In this document: positions 33,201 through 45,600 of the stretch, piece by piece
Layout: each line of letters opens with the position of its first letter
Numbering within the stretch: position 1 is the stretch's first letter
Origin: Apteryx mantelli
Taxonomy: Eukaryota; Chordata; Aves; Apterygiformes; Apterygidae
Assembly (NCBI RefSeq): GCF_036417845.1
Contig: NC_089981.1
Coordinates: 23,146,001 to 23,210,000 of the forward strand
DNA: 64,000 bases
Reading direction: 5' to 3'
Program-made: the position numbers and the translations under genes
The notes under the pieces: model-generated
What the model was told of the DNA's origin: nothing
Database searches by the model: none
Seen by the model: the letters and a program-made list of their open reading frames with translations, nothing else

Positions 33201-36200
33201 GACAATGGAAAGTGCAGAGGTACTGAATAGTTGTTAAGTACGTCAAGTAAGTGTCAATAGCTTGTCATCTAGATAAAGGAATGGCAAAAGAGGACATTTG
33301 GATTTGGTATTTAGATTAAACATAGATGTCTTTCCTTTCTCTCTCCAGCATTCTTTTATATCTTTGTAACAAAGTTGTCTATTTTGTTAATAAACATTTT
33401 TACATGCTTTTACCTTAACCTGGCTTGAATTAAAGATGATATATAGATAATCAACTAACAGTTCATTCTTCTGTGTGATCCTTAAAAATGAGGTAATAGA
33501 ATACATAGAATACTGAGAATCCTAAGACATTCTGCAAAGTATCTAAATACTATCAGGGTGTACTTCTACGGAGCTATGTGGACCAGATTAGGAGCTGGTA
33601 ATGTGGGAGTCTTTGTGGAAGTACTATATTCCAGTAACCAGTGTTAGCTAGTCTAAGTTCCCCAGCACTAGCTGGGTGGTAGGAAAGGTGTCTGAACTCT
33701 AAGGTTATTGCAAGAGTTTGAAACACCATTCAATATGCATTACTGAAATCCCTTTCTTTCTTTTCTTAAGGTCTACCTGGGCTTCTTCAGAAGATGGTAC
33801 ATACCTAACAAAGAGGATGTTTCAGCTTGATGTCATTATTCTCAATATTATTCTCAGTATTATCAACAGTATTGATGCGTAAATGTCACACAAATACCGA
33901 GCTCAGTTTATTATGGAGTATCTTTGCAATCAGAATAATTTCGCAAATTTTTAATTCCTAACACCACTTATCAAAGGTGTGTCATGTAAGTGTGTGAACC
34001 AAACATCAATAATGCATCCTGACATTGCAAATGCTGAGTACTGTACTGGTTTCAATACTGTGTTCTTCCTGCTAATGTTTGAAGAAGGTTGAATAATTAA
34101 AGAATAAAAGGTGTCTGTTAGCTATTGCTAGAGCTGTTTTAAAAAAAAATCTCACAGAAACTTGGAACATTCGGAAAATATTTGTTTTCTAAATGCAATA
34201 TTTTTGTAGGATTAAAAAAAATTCTACAACATTTTGAAATTCAAATTCATATTTGATTTTGGATCTGTAATTTTTAGAATCAAAATTTCTGAGATTGAAA
34301 TAGGAAATCCCCTCAGCAGTATTTTGAAGGAAAAAGTCCAGTGTAATTAAATGGAGTACTCCAAACTTTGGAGGCACCATTCTCCCAGAGACCAAATACA
34401 GCACAATGGAAAACATCCAACTAAACAAGTAAAAAATGGGCTATATTGTACATAATGCCCTTATGGACCTACTTTTTCTCTAGTTCCTGGCATCATTTCA
34501 TGATCCATATTGACCCTTAAGATTCTTATGAGACTTACAGACCTTACTTCCTCATGTCATACAACTCACATTTCTCCTGGCTTCATTGTGCTTCATGGTG
34601 CCTGTTAGACCTCAAGCTGACATGGTCTGTTTAATGAATGAGGATAACAACTGACTTCAGTAAAAATAGATGGTTAATATATACAAAAAAAAGTTGTTAA
34701 AAGCAGAACATTAAAGAAGCAGAAAGGCAAAGGCAAGCATCCAAGCATTGTTTCAGAAGTATGATAATACTAAGAAAAAATCTAGATCATTACTTTTTTT
34801 ATTCATTCCTTACTCAAGCAGAACTTTTACTAGCATCTCTGGGAGTCCTTCCTGAGTGAAATTTCAGGGATTTAGTTCTTTAAGTAGAAAAAGGAAAGTG
34901 AAATCACTAGTGGGGACACAAGTAAAAGTACTGAAGATGGTGCCAATGTACTAACTGTACGCTTAAGTTTACATTGCCTGCTCATTTAAGCACAAGATGA
35001 TACAGAATAAGGCCAGGGAAATCATCCTATATGCATCCCCAAAGATATCTGATATATCCAATGACAGCAGAGCCTTGTTTATTCAAAATGCTTTTGGAAC
35101 ATCAAAACATTTGGATAAACAGGCCTTCAATAATTGAGGGAGTTTTTGTATAAGAAATTCACACCAGGGGGACATAACCTAGATTCAAAGGAGTGAGTTT
35201 CAGATCAAAGGGGTACAGAAAAGTGGGATTTTACTCTATATGAACAAATGAAATAAACAGCATTTCATTATTCAAGAAGCAAGAAGCATCCAAATATTTA
35301 TCAAAGAGTTTAGGACAAAAGGTCAAAATTGTAACAATGGGCCAAACAGCAGAATACTCTCATGGAATCAAAAAACCAAATAGCTACATGAGACCCAAAA
35401 GACTTTTTTTAAATTCACTGATTCTCTAGTCAAGGTCATATGAACTTTACCAAGTTTTTTGCTCTTATTCCAACCCTGGCATTGAGACATTGATTGATAT
35501 TTTGTGGTGGAAGGTGGGAATTAGTAACATGCAGGACAACGTGACTCATTTTTCCGAAAACCTAATGGAAGGAAACTGTAAAATATACCAGTTGGGTCTT
35601 ATATGGGCAATATTGTCTGATTGCTCATCTTTCTCTTAAAATCATGAGTCACATATGGTTTATCTACATACAGACATCGGATTCTCATACTAAATGCCCT
35701 TCAAAATTCAAATCTGGGAGTTTAAAAAGCCGTAAGTGTAATGATCTATGCTGACATTCATCCACCACATTGTTAATGCGGTTGTGTGGTAATCTGCTAA
35801 TTTGGACGAATAAAGGGGCTTTTTCACTTTCTGAAAATTCCACTCGTATTCCTGTAATTTACAATTGCCCCTTACTTTCTGTGTAGTAAACTTTTAATAG
35901 TGGGGGCAGCAGGGGAAAAGAAAGATTCACTATTTAAGTGAAAGAGAGCTAAACGACTGAAAACTGATGCGTTTTCATCTTCATCAGCATTGCTGTGCTG
36001 ATTTATGCAACCTGAGAGTCTTCCCAGGAGGACATTTCTCCTGCCGTTGTGCCTCACGTCGAATAACCCTCCCCTGGCTCAGAAGAGATCGGAAAGCGCC
36101 GGCTTTTGTGGGACAGCACGTGTGGAAAAGGAGTCTGTTACAGTTTAGCCTTCTGGATTATGTTTCAGAGACGTGCTTTTGAATGAGTGGCAGTATGCTC

Positions 36201-36249
36201 CAGATCCCCCGTTGAAGCCCTCTTAATGGTTTTTTGTCCTTAAATTTGG
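30286..36249. other. Intergenic, no gene recognised
   Basis: AT-rich non-coding DNA. Three frames overlap at 31137-31690 without any family resemblance. An (ATGC)n-like stretch lies near 31692-31718. An imperfect 12-bp tandem repeat lies at about 33836-33875 (units ATTATTCTCAAT, ATTATTCTCAGT, ATTATCAACAGT). Confidence 0.5.
33836..33875. repeat. Imperfect 12-bp tandem repeat, about 3.3 units
   Basis: Successive units ATTATTCTCAAT, ATTATTCTCAGT and ATTATCAACAGT, then ATTGAT, show stepwise divergence of a 12-bp period. Confidence 0.75.
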
Positions 36250-36890
36250 GGGTTGCGTGCTCGGGTCTGTCAGTGCTACAGGGGTCTCAGCGTGCTCTGT
36301 GCCGAAATTGGGGCAGGTTGGCTGGGCACTGTGGGCAGAAGGGCTGTGGGCCAACGCGGGGCCGTGGGGCAAGCCTCAAAGGCATTGGCAGCCGCGCCGC
36401 CGCCCGCTGAGGCAGCAGCCGTTGAGGCAGCAGCCGTTACGCACCCGCGCGCAGCCAACCGTTGAGGCAACGGCCGTTACTCGCACGCACGCGGGCGCGC
36501 ACACCGCCCCTCCCCCACACCCTCCCCTCACGATTTTAGGCGGGAAGAGCGGGGCCGCCCCGGCGCCATCGCGATGGTGGCCAGCAGGGCCCGCTGCCTC
36601 CTCTCTCCTCAGCCCTGGCGGCTTCGCGGCTCTGCCGCGGGGCGCAGGGCAGAGGGGAGGCGGCCATGGCACGGGGGGGGCGAGCTGCCCTGGTTGGCGT
36701 CGCTTTCCCCAGCCGCCTTTCTCGCCCCCCCAGCCGGTGGGGGGCCGAGGGCCCAGGTGTGTGAGGCTGCGAGGAGCCGCGCGGGGGCTCTGAGGGGAGG
36801 GACGGAGTGAAGCCGTGCGGCTGCGTGAGGACAGCGGGGCTCTTGTATTTGGGAGCGTTAAGGGCGGTTGGGGAGGGGTGAGGACGAGCA
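36250..36890. promoter_or_regulatory. CpG island upstream of BRSK2 (MYB-, E2F- and Sp-type motifs)
   Basis: A sharp rise in G+C and CpG within AT-rich flanks marks a vertebrate CpG-island promoter. From 36419 to 36479 there are five CCGTTR or CAACGG motifs (MYB-type recognition elements). At 36539-36546 there is GGCGGGAA (E2F type), and GC boxes lie near 36504-36516 and 36552-36562. A perfect 12-bp palindrome, CCATCGCGATGG, sits at 36566-36577. A plausible splice donor, CAG|GTGTGTGAG, has its GT at 36757-36758. The island starts about 2.7 kb before the BRSK2 start codon and probably drives BRSK2 through a non-coding first exon, or a divergent transcript, or both. Transcription direction is not determined by sequence. 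Confidence 0.8.
36406..36475. repeat. 15-bp tandem units within the CpG island
   Basis: GCTGAGGCAGCAGCC (36406-36420) and GTTGAGGCAGCAGCC (36421-36435) are adjacent. A third copy, GTTGAGGCAACGGCC, lies at 36461-36475 after a 25-bp insertion. The duplication multiplies the CCGTTR motif at each unit junction. Confidence 0.8.
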
Positions 36891-38559
36891 GTGGTTAATG
36901 AGTGACTGGTGCTGAGGGAAGGGGTTGAAGAAGTGACAGTGTGGAGCAGTTTAGGGAAAAAATGTGATAGTATGGGAGGAAAGCAAACAGGTGTGGGGGT
37001 TGAAGGGAGCAGAGGCTGCTATTGGCCAAAAAGTAGAGCCAGTCTTCTGTGGAGAGCAGGAGTCTTTAGTAGGGATTCCTGGTTTGAAGCCCTGACCTCC
37101 TTCTCTCCCTCCTGTGGGTGAGGTCTGGAGGAGGAAGCAGAGAAAATAGAGGCAGTTTAGGGTGTGTAGCTCCAGGGGTCTGCCTGCAGGTTGCTGCAGC
37201 AGCACAGTGTGGAAGTGAGCCAAAGATGGACCCTAGAGTGAAGCAGGGAAAGGTCAAAACAAGTCTTGGGGTTTTGTTTGCTGCTACCTTGGCTACCTTG
37301 GAACCGGTTTAAGGTTTCAGTCCTCTGGCCTGGTTTCCTCCCATCTCCTCATCCCTTGTTCCTCCTCTGCAACTCATGGGGCAGAGTTGTTCTGTTGCCT
37401 ATGTTATAGGTACAGAGCCAATTTTGAGGGTTATTCCAGTTTACGTTAGCAGTTGCTCTATATAGATATAGAGAGCAATTAAAAAAAATCCCTCTTAAAA
37501 AAAATTTAGTCTTGTCTCTTTGTGAATAACAGATAAAGGTAGGTGAGGTTTTTCCCTTGCTTCCTTTACTCTCCATTTGTTTTACAGACTTGCTAAGACT
37601 CTCCTCTGACTGAAGAAGCCTTGCTGGGTGTTGTGTCTCAGTTACAATTTGATAAGGACATCTTGACTAGTCTTCTGTCTGGAGTGGAGAGGAGAAGGTA
37701 AAAAATAGAACTTCTGTGTAGCATTGGTTTCAGCTTGATAGTTCTGGAGTCTGAAATTTTTGGTACGGTCATGAATCCAGAAAGTACACAGACTTATGTC
37801 TAACTTGAAGCATATATAGAGAACCTCTTATTTCACCAAACTCTTTAAGCTTTCAAGGTTAAACACATGTTTAAGTTCTTAGACAAAAAACAATAAAAAT
37901 ATTCAGATAATGCACTGCTAGTATGGAGCCTATGGAGGTGTTGCCTGTGGAGCTGAGAAGGTAGATTGGTTCCTATTCTCATCTAATCCCTGGATTTTTT
38001 GCTGTGATTCTAATTAAGATAGTGGGATGCCATTTTTGATCTGTTCTTCTAAGGACCTGAAGTCTACTTGCTCCCATCAAATTCAAAAGCAGGTCTGTCA
38101 CTGAATTAAGCGATTACAGGATTGGGCCCTGTTTTTTGTAAGTCTGGTCCTCTCATTCCCCCCCCCCCCTCTTTAAAGCACAAACCCCGCAAAAGATGCA
38201 GGTCCTCTAGAATCAAATAGAATCAAAGAATTTCTCAAGCTCATCTCTTGAAGTAGGCTTTTTTTTTTTTTGTCTTCTTTCCCTCTATTTCCTGCCACAA
38301 CCTCAGCTTTACTTCAATATAGTGGAAGTACAGCTGCCTAGTTGGGGATGAATCAGAGAAATGTGCATGTTTGGGTCTTAAAATAACATACTCCCTAATT
38401 ATATTTAATTGTTGCCTTATCAATAGACTGATAAACTTAGGTTATTGCTATTGCCGTTGATCATGATGCTCTGTAGCAGTTAGAGGCAGTAACTGCTGCT
38501 GATGGAAAAGAAAAGGTAGTGGAAGGAGGAGGGGAGAAGGAGGTGGGAGATCAGGTGTT
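36891..38559. other. Interval between CpG island and BRSK2 leader; possible non-coding exon
   Basis: No protein gene is recognised. A candidate internal exon at 37588-37697 is bounded by a good acceptor (TTTGTTTTACAG ending at 37587) and a good donor (GAGAAG|GTAAAA, GT at 37698-37699). Without transcript data it is only a possibility. A 12-C run lies at 38158-38169 and a T-run near 38260-38271. Confidence 0.4.
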
Positions 38560-39093
<534 letters not shown>

Positions 39094-39420
39094 TAGCAGC
39101 CAGTGAGGTGTTGGGGATGGGATATTTTAGGGTTCAGGTTTTCCCATTTGCTGTTTCAGTGGAGATAATATTCCTAAGGGATTTTTGCCTTTATTTCTAG
39201 TTTTTTTTTTCCTTTAAAAAAAAAAGCCCAGGATGCTTTATGTTCATTACTCCTACTAATGGGTGTTGTTCTGATGACAGCCAAAGTGTATGCAGAGGAA
39301 AAAAATAGATGATCTGATGGTGGTGAATTTCACATCAATTTTTTTCACTGCCCTACTTAGGAGTCTTTTCTTTTTAATCAAATTACATTAAAATGAAAGG
39401 TTCACAGCCTGTAGTACAGA

Positions 39421-39520
39421 GGAGGTGGTGGTGGGGGGGGAGTCACCAGCAGTATTTCATGACATCATGATTGAAAAGGGTGTAGTCCTTAAGGTGCAGG
39501 TGGTGGTGGTGGTGGGGGAA
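39421..39520. repeat. Two (GGT)n / G-rich tracts
   Basis: GAGGTGGTGGTGGGGGGGGAG at about 39422-39442 and AGGTGGTGGTGGTGGTGGGG at about 39499-39517 are trinucleotide GGT runs ending in G homopolymers. Confidence 0.85.
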
Positions 39521-39671
39521 ATATGTACAGTATGTCTGTGGCACTGACTGCTATGGGTATTTAGAAAATATGGATGGATGGGCTGGTGTTTTTTGTGGGT
39601 AGGGTCTGAAATAAAAGAGAAAGAAAGGATCAGTAGCAGAATTCATTCTGGGAACCCTGTGTGGTGTGGTG

Positions 39672-39691
39672 TTTTTTTTTTTTTTTTTTTT
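39672..39691. repeat. Run of 20 T followed by a G-rich stretch
   Basis: Twenty uninterrupted T's are followed by AGGAGGGATTGAGGGGGAGG. Likely a replication-slippage hotspot. Confidence 0.95.
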
Positions 39692-42600
39692 GTAGGAGGG
39701 ATTGAGGGGGAGGGGAGGTTATTTAATTATTTTTCTTAAAGCTTGTTTATCAAACTCGCCCCCAGCAGATTTTCCTGAATGGAATAATGGTAAGAAATAT
39801 TAAAAAGAGGAAACAGTGCAGTGAATTAGCAGAGAGCAGGTGCTTCTGCTCTACATGACATAATTAGATCCCCTAAATGCGTTCAAGATCTGGACTTGCT
39901 GTTGCTTGTATAGATAGCATATTCACTTCAAGGGCAGAGGAGCATTAATTGAAAGAAAAAGCCTTAGAAAAAAGGAGCCTAAATGTCTTTCCTATTTAGT
40001 TTATTTTTTATGATTATTATTTTCATTTTTTTTCCTCTTATAGTAACAGGTGCAATAAGCAATGGGATCTGGCAAATTCATTGGTTTGGGAGCCCCCCCT
40101 CCCAGGTGGTTTAAGACTCAAGATTATAATTTAGGGAGAGGGAAAGATCAGCCATAGGGGGCTTCTTTGGGCATGTGGGTGTTAAGTGTTGTTCATTATT
40201 GTGGGACAATAAAACATGATGCATTGTGTTGTGTTGTTTTTTTTTTTAACCCAGCCGAGCTTTGCCCATCTGTTGTCTAAAGGATTTAATAGGCGTTTCC
40301 ATCCCCAGCTGCTGCCTCTGCTTTGCCTGCTTCCTAACTGCCCTGCGTGGCAGCAGCTCTGCAGTCCGCAATTTTCTTAGGGACACAGTCAAAATCCAGA
40401 TCTTTCTCTGTAAGAAGCAATGCTCTTCTGAGATGATTGATTATGACCCCCCCCCATCCTTCCCTCCTCTCCATGAACCCCATAGCAACCGTTCACAGAT
40501 ATGGATGAAGATGACATTGTCTTCTAGTGAAAGTGACTTTTATTTATATTTTATTTTTTCTGAGTCTTTTCACTGCTGAGTGTAGCTATCTGTCACTCTT
40601 TGGATACCACCTTTATTCTTTGCATAGCTCAATAAGTCCTTACTCATGCAGCTGTATTCTTACTAAAATCTGTTCTGATGATGATAATGAAAATAGTCTG
40701 CCAAAAAATTGTAGTGTATTGGTAATAAAACTGTTCTATTTCTGCATTCAACCTTTTCCTGGATACTCCAGGTGATCAAAGAGCCAGCTCTAGATGACAA
40801 ATTCATTTTTGTCTTCATCACCATTTCCTTCTCTCTCACCTTCTCAGAACACCTCCCTCCCCTTTAAAAATACAATTGTGTCTGAGATTCCTGAAAATAC
40901 AGTTGCATTAACCTTTTGCTCCAAATCACATAGCCTAACGTTGTGGTCCTAAAGGGTTATCTGCAGCTTTGGTTATTTTTTTCCCCCTGCTAATCTTCCT
41001 ATCTTTCTCTGGAGTGATTAGAGAGGTGGGGGTGGAGGGAGAAGAGAATGTATTTAGAGGCTTGCTGCTGTTGGCCTCTGCAGTTATTCAAACAGCTGGA
41101 CAAGGGTGAAAGTTTTATTTTATAATTTTACCATATAACAGATCTTTATACATAAATCTGTTGTTTGCACACATGAGTGCACATAAATGCACAATGCAAT
41201 GGTGTCATAGAAGCTGGGGGTGGGGGAGAGGAGGAAGAGAAAGCTTAAAAGTAGCTGATGTCAGCCTCTCTCTTCCTTGCTATACCCGCCCTTGATCAAC
41301 TGAATAATACACTGAGGTGAAATCTAACTTGGTATTAAACATACATGGCTAAATATGGAAAAGATGCTTTCTGGTCTTCTGGCATTTTCTGTGCTAATCA
41401 CATTTGGGAGCATGCAGAATGGTATGAATAGTGTGTGGTATGTTGCTAGTCCTAATCCTGCTTGTTTTGGAGGATAAGCAGGGAACCTGCAGCATTTTAG
41501 GGAGAGGACAACAAGCGCAGTATGAGGGCCTGATTCACCATACTATGTTGTCATGGTGTGTAACTTTGAATTTGGGTTGCAATGGCATACGGTTGAAGGA
41601 AAACAGTGGTTTGTTCTTTTACAGCTTGAGTTTAAAGCTTGGAAGATTAGGAGATAATGGCTTGCATTTTTTTTTCTCCTGTTTTTTCAGTGGGACAGGG
41701 AAGGAGTGTGAAATAAAATCTGGAAAAATGTAGTGGTGAATGGAATGAAAGTACAAAGTCCTATCCATTTTGCAGTGATCTTCCTATCTATAATTTTTTA
41801 TTTAAAGTAAAGAATTCTTGTCTCTAAAGTTATTTCAGATAAGCAGTTCTTGCTTTGCTCCCAGGTATATTTAATATTATACAAATCAGTTAATCACGCT
41901 TGCCTGCTCTTCACTGAGATCAAAAGAAGAGGGTTTGGGGAAGGAGGATGGGTTCACAGTTCAACACAGCCTGAGAAAAGGTGCCACAGAAGGGGAATTC
42001 AATGGTAAGTAGAACTCTGGTTTGTTGCTCTCCATGAAGCTCTCACTGATTTCCTTATTAATAGCTGAAAAAAAGTGTTTACCAACAGGAGCCTACTGGT
42101 CCTTGCAAAGAGGTCCAGATGCTGCGTCTGTGACATTAGTGGAAGCTGGTGACATCTGGCTGTGGGTGGGCAAAACTGACATGTAAAAAGCCTTCAGTTC
42201 AAATTGGTGGGTAACAAACGTTGTCGAAGGTGTTGCTTATAATTCAAAATAGAGTATGCAGAGCTTGTCCTGAGAGCAGTCTTCTGTGCCAGGGCATCAA
42301 ACTGGCTGAGTGACTGATGCCACAAAGAGGGGTTAGGGCCTCTTAGGGAGAGAAGTCAGAAGAGGGCTACATAGGGCAATGCTGTGAAAAACGTGTGCAC
42401 TTAGGTCTCTGCTGATAGTGGGAGTGATGTAGGAGCCAAGGACAATTATTTTGAATAATGCAACATAAGAATTTAACATGTGTGATTTGATTAGAGTACA
42501 ATAGTAAGACAGTTACCCATTTGCTTTTGTAATAGGCTGGGTTCAGAGCATCTCCCTTGTTTTGAGCGACTGAATGAATAGCTCATGGAATCTGTATTTG

Positions 42601-45600
42601 CACGGTTTTACAGGAATACAAGCAGTAGCATAATTTTAATTATTGTGCTCACAACATTTTATTATACAGAAATGTCAGTGTGAAAAAGACTATTATATAT
42701 ACATGGGTGTGTGGGGACAGGTTGGTTTATTTAAATTTCATTGAATTACATTGTACTACAGTTAATTATAGGAGGCTTTCATTGTAGTTAACAGTAATGA
42801 GCAAAAGGATGTGTGTTGTGTTAGAATAACACATGTGGAAACAGTATGCCTTAAAAAACCCAATCATGTGAACATGAAGCAGTTTTAGATTTCTTATATA
42901 CATTAAACAGAGGCCCTTCTTCCTTTGCCACTAATTCTGTGTGAAGTCAGCTTTTTCTGTATTTCTCACTCTTCCCTTAAAGAAAAAGGGAATATTTTTG
43001 TTCATGTCTTTCTTTTGGCTTCATTAACCCCTGTTTTGCCCTTGAAGCACTCTACAGTAATTCAGATTGACTGTAGTGAATATTTATTAATGAATGCAAA
43101 GATGAGGAATTGAAGTATTTCTTGTGAAGTGCTTCAGCATTTCAGAGGGTTTTTACGTGTTTTCATTTGAAGATCACTTATATAGGCTTCAGCATCATTG
43201 TTTGCCATGGCACTAAATGAATGTCCACTTGAAATTTCCAAAATGCTGTTTTGTCTACAAGTAATAAAACACTGTCTCTAGGTGGGAGTTATCCTCTTCA
43301 CTGTGAGAGAAACTTGATGAAAAACTTAATGTTGCTGATCCATTTTGTCTTGTTCCTTCTGTTCCATTTTAAGCCCTGTTCTGCAGTCATTCAATACAAA
43401 GAATTCCATTTGAACCTCATGGCAGTTCTAGCAATGGAAAAAGTGTAGGGATCCCTTTTCTGCATTCTGCACCATGTAACTTAGAGCTGTTTCTGTGTGT
43501 AACAAGTTATCTACAGAAGCCATCAGTAAGATGTTTAGCAGTATGCTATTGGACTGTGCAAGAAGAGAAGCCATTAAATTTGGGGCCTTGGTGAATTTAT
43601 TAGCCTTTTATTCAGTGGAAACTTGAACAGGATGCATCTTTACAGCCTAACCACCTGTTTTCATGACACTGGCAGAAACTGAAGTTTACTAATTCTTTTA
43701 TTTGTCTCTGTCAAACTTTGCTGAAATTGAAAACTTCAAATCTGTTGGAGGTGTGTTGGTAGACAGTGTGATCTCAAAGCCTCAGTTCCTTAGGTAAGTA
43801 GGCTAAAGGAAGTATATCCTTTTTATCTATACTATTACAAATATACTTTTTTTTATTGAATGTGGATCTAGAGAGAATCTAAGGGTACAGCTTCATGCAG
43901 TTTAGCTGTCTAGGTGAGGATATAGTTATAGAAGTGTAAATCATTATAGTAGTCCCTTATTGCACTTTATTTTTTCAAATAGTATATACTTTACTAATAT
44001 TTTCACATATATTTTTATTATGAAAATCTCTTTTAAAACAGTGAGTCTGTATCCTTTGTCATGATAGTCTGTGAGGACTTAAGTGGTTAATTAATAATCA
44101 CAGAAATACAATATTGCAAGCAGTGTTGTTGGCAATAGAGATCATAAGAAAAACTCTTTTTAACAAAATGTTGCCTAGTATGCTGTAGTGAGTTTGACTG
44201 AATTTTCAAGTAAAGGTCATAAGTTTTGAGGAACTTGGTCTTTGTTAACTTTAGATACCTTTGGTCTGATTGTTCAAAAGTACTGTTTGCCAGCATTTCC
44301 GACAACTAGTGCTACCTTGATACATAGACCTCAAAATCAGGCTGCCGAACTCAGATTCCCCTTTTATATGGCTTTCATCTCTTACTTGCAAACTCCTGTT
44401 TGCCAACTATAGGGAAAATAAATGTTGGCCTTCCTTCTTCTATGAACTCTGTACAGGTATGTCTGCAGTCTTTTATCTCAGTATTAGTAGCAAATTACCG
44501 CAGACTTGTTGAAACAGGAGCAGGCTTTTAATTTTTTCTTTTCTCAACTAATAGTTGTTAAAATCCAGATGCCCTGTCAAATGAGTAGGACCATGTGACT
44601 ATTTATGTACCTAAATTTCAGACATCCACAGGAACTGCAGAAGCAGTGATTTCACAATTACAGTTTTCATGCTGCTCAAGCATTTTTCTACTTTCTGTCA
44701 CTACTCTAATGGCCTTTAGTGCTACTGCAGTGGGAAAGACTATAGTAGAACGATGAGAGAGGTTGGAGAAATTTAAAATGCTTCTCAAATTTACCTCTAG
44801 AGAGAATTTTTTTCTGATCTCTGGAAAACCTGTGACTCCATAAGAATAACAAACGTAATATTTTGAATGGGTCCTTACAATTGCTTTTGTAAATCACAGT
44901 GGAGCAGCCAGTGAATATTTTGGATTCTCCAACAGTGCAGCGTTTTTCAGTATATCATACATTTGTTTTATATATTACATTTTAGGGAGTCTTTAATTTT
45001 GTCTACTTTATAGAGTTAATTAATAATTGCAATTGCTGATAATAAGTGTTGATATCCTGATCAAAATCAGTAGGCAGGGAATATAGAACAAACGTAGATG
45101 GGAAGGAAATCTAGCTTTCAGAAGAAATCTGAAAGGAAATGAGTTTGGAATTGATGCCTACTGCAGTAAAAGAGACATTGCATGAGTAACAGATTATGCA
45201 CGTAGGAGAGCAGTCAAAATGAGAAGAGATGGAAGCATGGATGTGAATTTCTGTAGAGTTGGAGTCAAGGCGGAGACATAAATGGATGCTCAGAGTGCCT
45301 CTCTTTAAATGCTGAGATATTGTAAGTTACCCTTGTTAAGTCAGTGTTTTAAGTTGAGCTGACTTCAGTAGGAGGAAGAGCACATAATAGGTAAGGATGG
45401 AATTTTTGTCATGGGTTGTTCCATTAAGAAGTATCCAAAAGGAGTTTTCTTTATTTGGTTTTGTTATAAATAAGCCCAAGATGTTTAACAAACCTAAACA
45501 ATAATGCCATTTGCTTTGCTTATGGTAGAATGAGATTATGCAAGAACTGAAAATGGGATGGTCCTGTTTTTATAAAACATTCGTATCGATCTGTAGACTA

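Noticed and set aside
36257-36793. 178-codon plus-strand frame in the CpG island
   Set aside because: It begins at GTG, is Ala/Arg/Pro-rich purely from GC content, overlaps three other open frames and resembles no family.
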